From: a virus
IMG/VR virus record: IMGVR_UViG_3300008107_000478
Coordinates: 1-23,495 of that record
DNA length: 23,495 nucleotides
Reading direction: 5' to 3' (one strand)
Shown here piece after piece: positions 22,339-23,495 of this stretch. The notes beneath the pieces were generated by a model. The model was not told the DNA's origin and ran no database searches. It worked only from the letters and a program-made list of their open reading frames with translations. The number at the start of each line of letters is the position of its first letter. Position 1 is the first letter of the stretch. The translations under genes were made by a program, and so were the position numbers.

Positions 22339-22407
22339 GAAGTAGGGGCTGGCAAGAGAACGGCTAGCCCTTACTTCAAACCTTAACGGCAAGCCTAACG
22401 GCTTGCC
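22339..22407 (+). other. Tandem hairpins after the VWA gene
   Basis: GAAGTAGGGGCTGGC (22339-22353) pairs over 15 positions with GCTAGCCCTTACTTC (22363-22377), with two G-U. GGCAAGCC (22388-22395) pairs perfectly with GGCTTGCC (22400-22407) around TAAC. No U tract follows either. The arrangement mirrors the pair after the AAA+ gene. Confidence 0.65.
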
Positions 22408-22434
22408 TTAGATAGAAAGAATAGGAGACTAACG

Positions 22435-22839
22435 GTGGGACAGTATCACAGATTAGTTAACATAGATAAGCAAGAGTGGGTAGACCCTCACGGATTAGGT
22501 CTAGGGTCAAAGCAGTATGAGCAAACGGGTTGCGATGCATCACTAGCAGACGCAATGTATGTGCTTGTAATGACAAGCCCTGATAGTGGTGGTGGAGATT
22601 TCCCCATGACAGACATTTCTGGTCGCTGGGTAGGCGACAGAGTTTTGATTGTGGGAGATTACACAGACAAAGACGCAGTGCCCGGATTTGTTGGGGCTGA
22701 CGCTATTTATCAGTTGGCAGAGGCTCAATACAAAGACATTACCCCTGATGTTCGCAAAGCGTTGAGCAAAGTGTTCAGGATTGAATACAGCACAACGACT
22801 ATGGGCAATCATACATTTTGGAACAGAGTTCTGGAATAA
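22435..22839 (+). CDS. Conserved actinophage protein, unknown
   Basis: 134 residues, GTG start with AGGAG about 8 nt upstream. MGQYHRLVNIDKQEWVDPHGLGLGSKQYEQTG at the beginning and LADAMYVLVMTSPDSGGGDFP and GRWVGDRVLIVGDYTDKDAV in the middle are strongly patterned and I recall them from other actinophages, with no assigned role. It has no membrane segment or cofactor motif. A strong terminator follows. Its place after the VWA gene suggests common expression only. Confidence 0.7.
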   Translation: MGQYHRLVNIDKQEWVDPHGLGLGSKQYEQTGCDASLADAMYVLVMTSPDSGGGDFPMTDISGRWVGDRVLIVGDYTDKDAVPGFVGADAIYQLAEAQYKDITPDVRKALSKVFRIEYSTTTMGNHTFWNRVLE

Positions 22840-22854
22840 ACCAAACGCAAAGAG

Positions 22855-22880
22855 TCCCCTGATTTTTCAGGGGATTTTTT
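22855..22880 (+). terminator. Strong terminator
   Basis: TCCCCTGA (22855-22862), TTTT loop, TCAGGGGA (22867-22874), TTTTTT. Confidence 0.95.
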
Positions 22881-22899
22881 GTTGCACCTGGGGTAATAC

Positions 22900-23013
22900 T
22901 TTTTCCATGCGAGAGGTTTGTTCCATGCTTCGCATGGAAAAACCAATAACCTGCGTTTCCTTATGTTTTTTCTTTGTTTGAAGGTGTCGTCTTCTTGTTC
23001 GCTCAGGGCGAAC
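22900..23013. repeat. Repeated intergenic module, copy C
   Basis: TTTTTCCATGC (22900-22910), hairpin TTCCATGC-TTC-GCATGGAA (22921-22939), then ATAACC. CCTTATGTTTTTTC (22959-22972) and, 38 nt after its start, GTTCGC-TCAGG-GCGAAC (22997-23013). The last is a perfect 6-bp hairpin. The parts match copy B. The first and second TTCCATGC can each pair with the one GCATGGAA, giving two exclusive hairpins. Confidence 0.65.
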
Positions 23014-23023
23014 AGAAAAATAC

Positions 23024-23063
23024 TTGCCAAAGGGAAGAAAATGTCAGCGTAGTGTGTTATCTT
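23024..23063 (+). promoter_or_regulatory. Divergent member of the shared-box promoter family
   Basis: TTGCCA (23024-23029), GGGAAGAAAATG, then TGTGTTATCTT (TATCTT 23058-23063). Spacing is one nt shorter than at 18529. ATG 23070 lies 6 nt after TATCTT and could be leaderless; GGAG at 23090 serves ATG 23100. Confidence 0.4.
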
Positions 23064-23099
23064 TCTTGTATGGGAAATGACAAAACGATTGGAGACCAA

Positions 23100-23384
23100 A
23101 TGCAATACTCAACTCTTTTTCCAAAGGTAACCCTAGTAAAGCGTTCACAGGGACAGCGTGGGCAGTATGGGGCTAGAAAAGCCTACATGATTTACATAAG
23201 GCAGTTAAACCCCACAGGGCGTTGGTGCGTCTTTATGTCTTGGGGCAGAGAAGAAGCACCTAACTCTTGGATGGGCAGTGAAAAGATTTTTGCGACAGAG
23301 CAGGAGGCAGTTGCTTTTGCTTGGGATAAGTTCTACGAAAAGATTGACAAAGGCTACACAGAAAAAGTCTTGAAAAATAGTTAA
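23100..23384 (+). CDS. WGR-like domain protein
   Basis: 94 residues from ATG 23100, picked for GGAG 5 nt upstream; ATG 23070 adds ten residues. The region KAYMIYIRQLNPTGRWCVFMSWGREE...KIFATEQEAVAFAWDKFYEKIDKGY shows the WGR-domain pattern: strand, W-G-R, then a helix ending in KGY. WGR domains are thought to bind nucleic acid or proteins. A stand-alone small WGR protein in a phage might act as a DNA-contacting regulator. The assignment is from motif pattern only. It lies between two shared-box promoters. Confidence 0.6.
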   Translation: MQYSTLFPKVTLVKRSQGQRGQYGARKAYMIYIRQLNPTGRWCVFMSWGREEAPNSWMGSEKIFATEQEAVAFAWDKFYEKIDKGYTEKVLKNS

Positions 23385-23392
23385 AAATAAAC

Positions 23393-23433
23393 TTGACATT
23401 TGGGAATAAATCCTGAATAATCATAGTTATAGT
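23393..23433 (+). promoter_or_regulatory. Shared-box promoter at window end
   Basis: TTGACATTTGGGAATAAAT (23393-23411), 15 nt plus one, then TTATAGT with TATAGT at 23428-23433. It has the same element order and 35-nt distance as at 18529. Confidence 0.65.
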
Positions 23434-23465
23434 TATTATAGAAGTTCTTTTGAAAGGAGAACAAA

Positions 23466-23495
23466 GTGGAAAGACTAGGAATCCACACTGAGTCA
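23466..23495 (+). CDS. Start of a further gene (cut by window end)
   Basis: GTG at 23466 preceded by AAAGGAG at 23453-23459; ten codons (MERLGIHTES) are visible. It is downstream of the shared-box promoter. Product cannot be told. Confidence 0.5.
   Translation, partial: MERLGIHTES

Noticed and set aside
22974-23099. TTG start extending the WGR-like gene upstream
   Set aside because: It would translate the conserved TTCGC hairpin and promoter; the ATG at 23100 has a proper ribosome site.

Overview
This window looks like part of the genome of a tailed bacteriophage (Caudoviricetes), probably infecting a low-GC actinobacterium such as the freshwater acI/Nanopelagicales lineage. The phage assignment rests on dense, overlapping small genes, a holin/M23-endolysin cassette, a terminase-small-like gene, phage DNA-modification genes, and strand-coherent blocks separated by terminators. 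The host guess is inference from base composition, frequent GTG starts, several leaderless-type starts (TANNNT then 6 nt then ATG/GTG) and actinophage-like protein families. I saw no tRNA, rRNA, integrase, IS element or CRISPR array. The first and last genes run off the window.

Layout. (1) 1-5887, rightward: two adjacent DNA methyltransferases, S-adenosylmethionine synthetase, five very small proteins (zinc-finger-like, membrane, coiled-coil), a DUF4406/dNMP-kinase fusion and an HExxH protein. (2) 5888-6120: structured RNA candidate and two terminators, one of them bidirectional, where blocks converge. (3) 6120-11251, leftward: M23 endolysin, Cys-rich two-domain protein, three small membrane proteins (holin candidates), an 855-residue secreted coiled-coil protein and a small helical protein. 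(4) 11252-11755: AT-rich divergent intergenic region with two sets of repeated operator-like boxes, a 24-nt alternating pyrimidine/purine tract and a large inverted repeat; it is a candidate control region or replication origin. (5) 11756-15286, rightward: zinc-ribbon protein, unknowns, a glycosyltransferase, a Mom-like DNA modification protein and a Lys-rich tail protein, closed by a strong terminator. (6) 15430-17390: a more C-rich segment with a terminase-small-like protein, a small helical protein and a cysteine-less CHAP-like/peptidoglycan-binding protein. (7) 17391-17851: promoter with palindromic operator feeding a terminator about 40-65 nt downstream, then a degenerate ACGGCAAG tandem array. 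(8) 17852-23495, rightward: small unknowns, then a MoxR-type AAA+ ATPase paired with an HExxH/VWA protein, a conserved unknown and a WGR-like protein. These are separated by unusually elaborate intergenic DNA: shared promoter boxes, repeated hairpin modules and tandem hairpins.

Two themes connect the genes. The first is DNA modification: two methyltransferases, a SAM-producing enzyme beside them, a nucleotide-metabolism fusion and a Mom-like protein would together let the phage supply and apply modified bases. The second is the AAA+/VWA block, with its own family of promoters and structured leaders, which is the best candidate here for a poorly described system.
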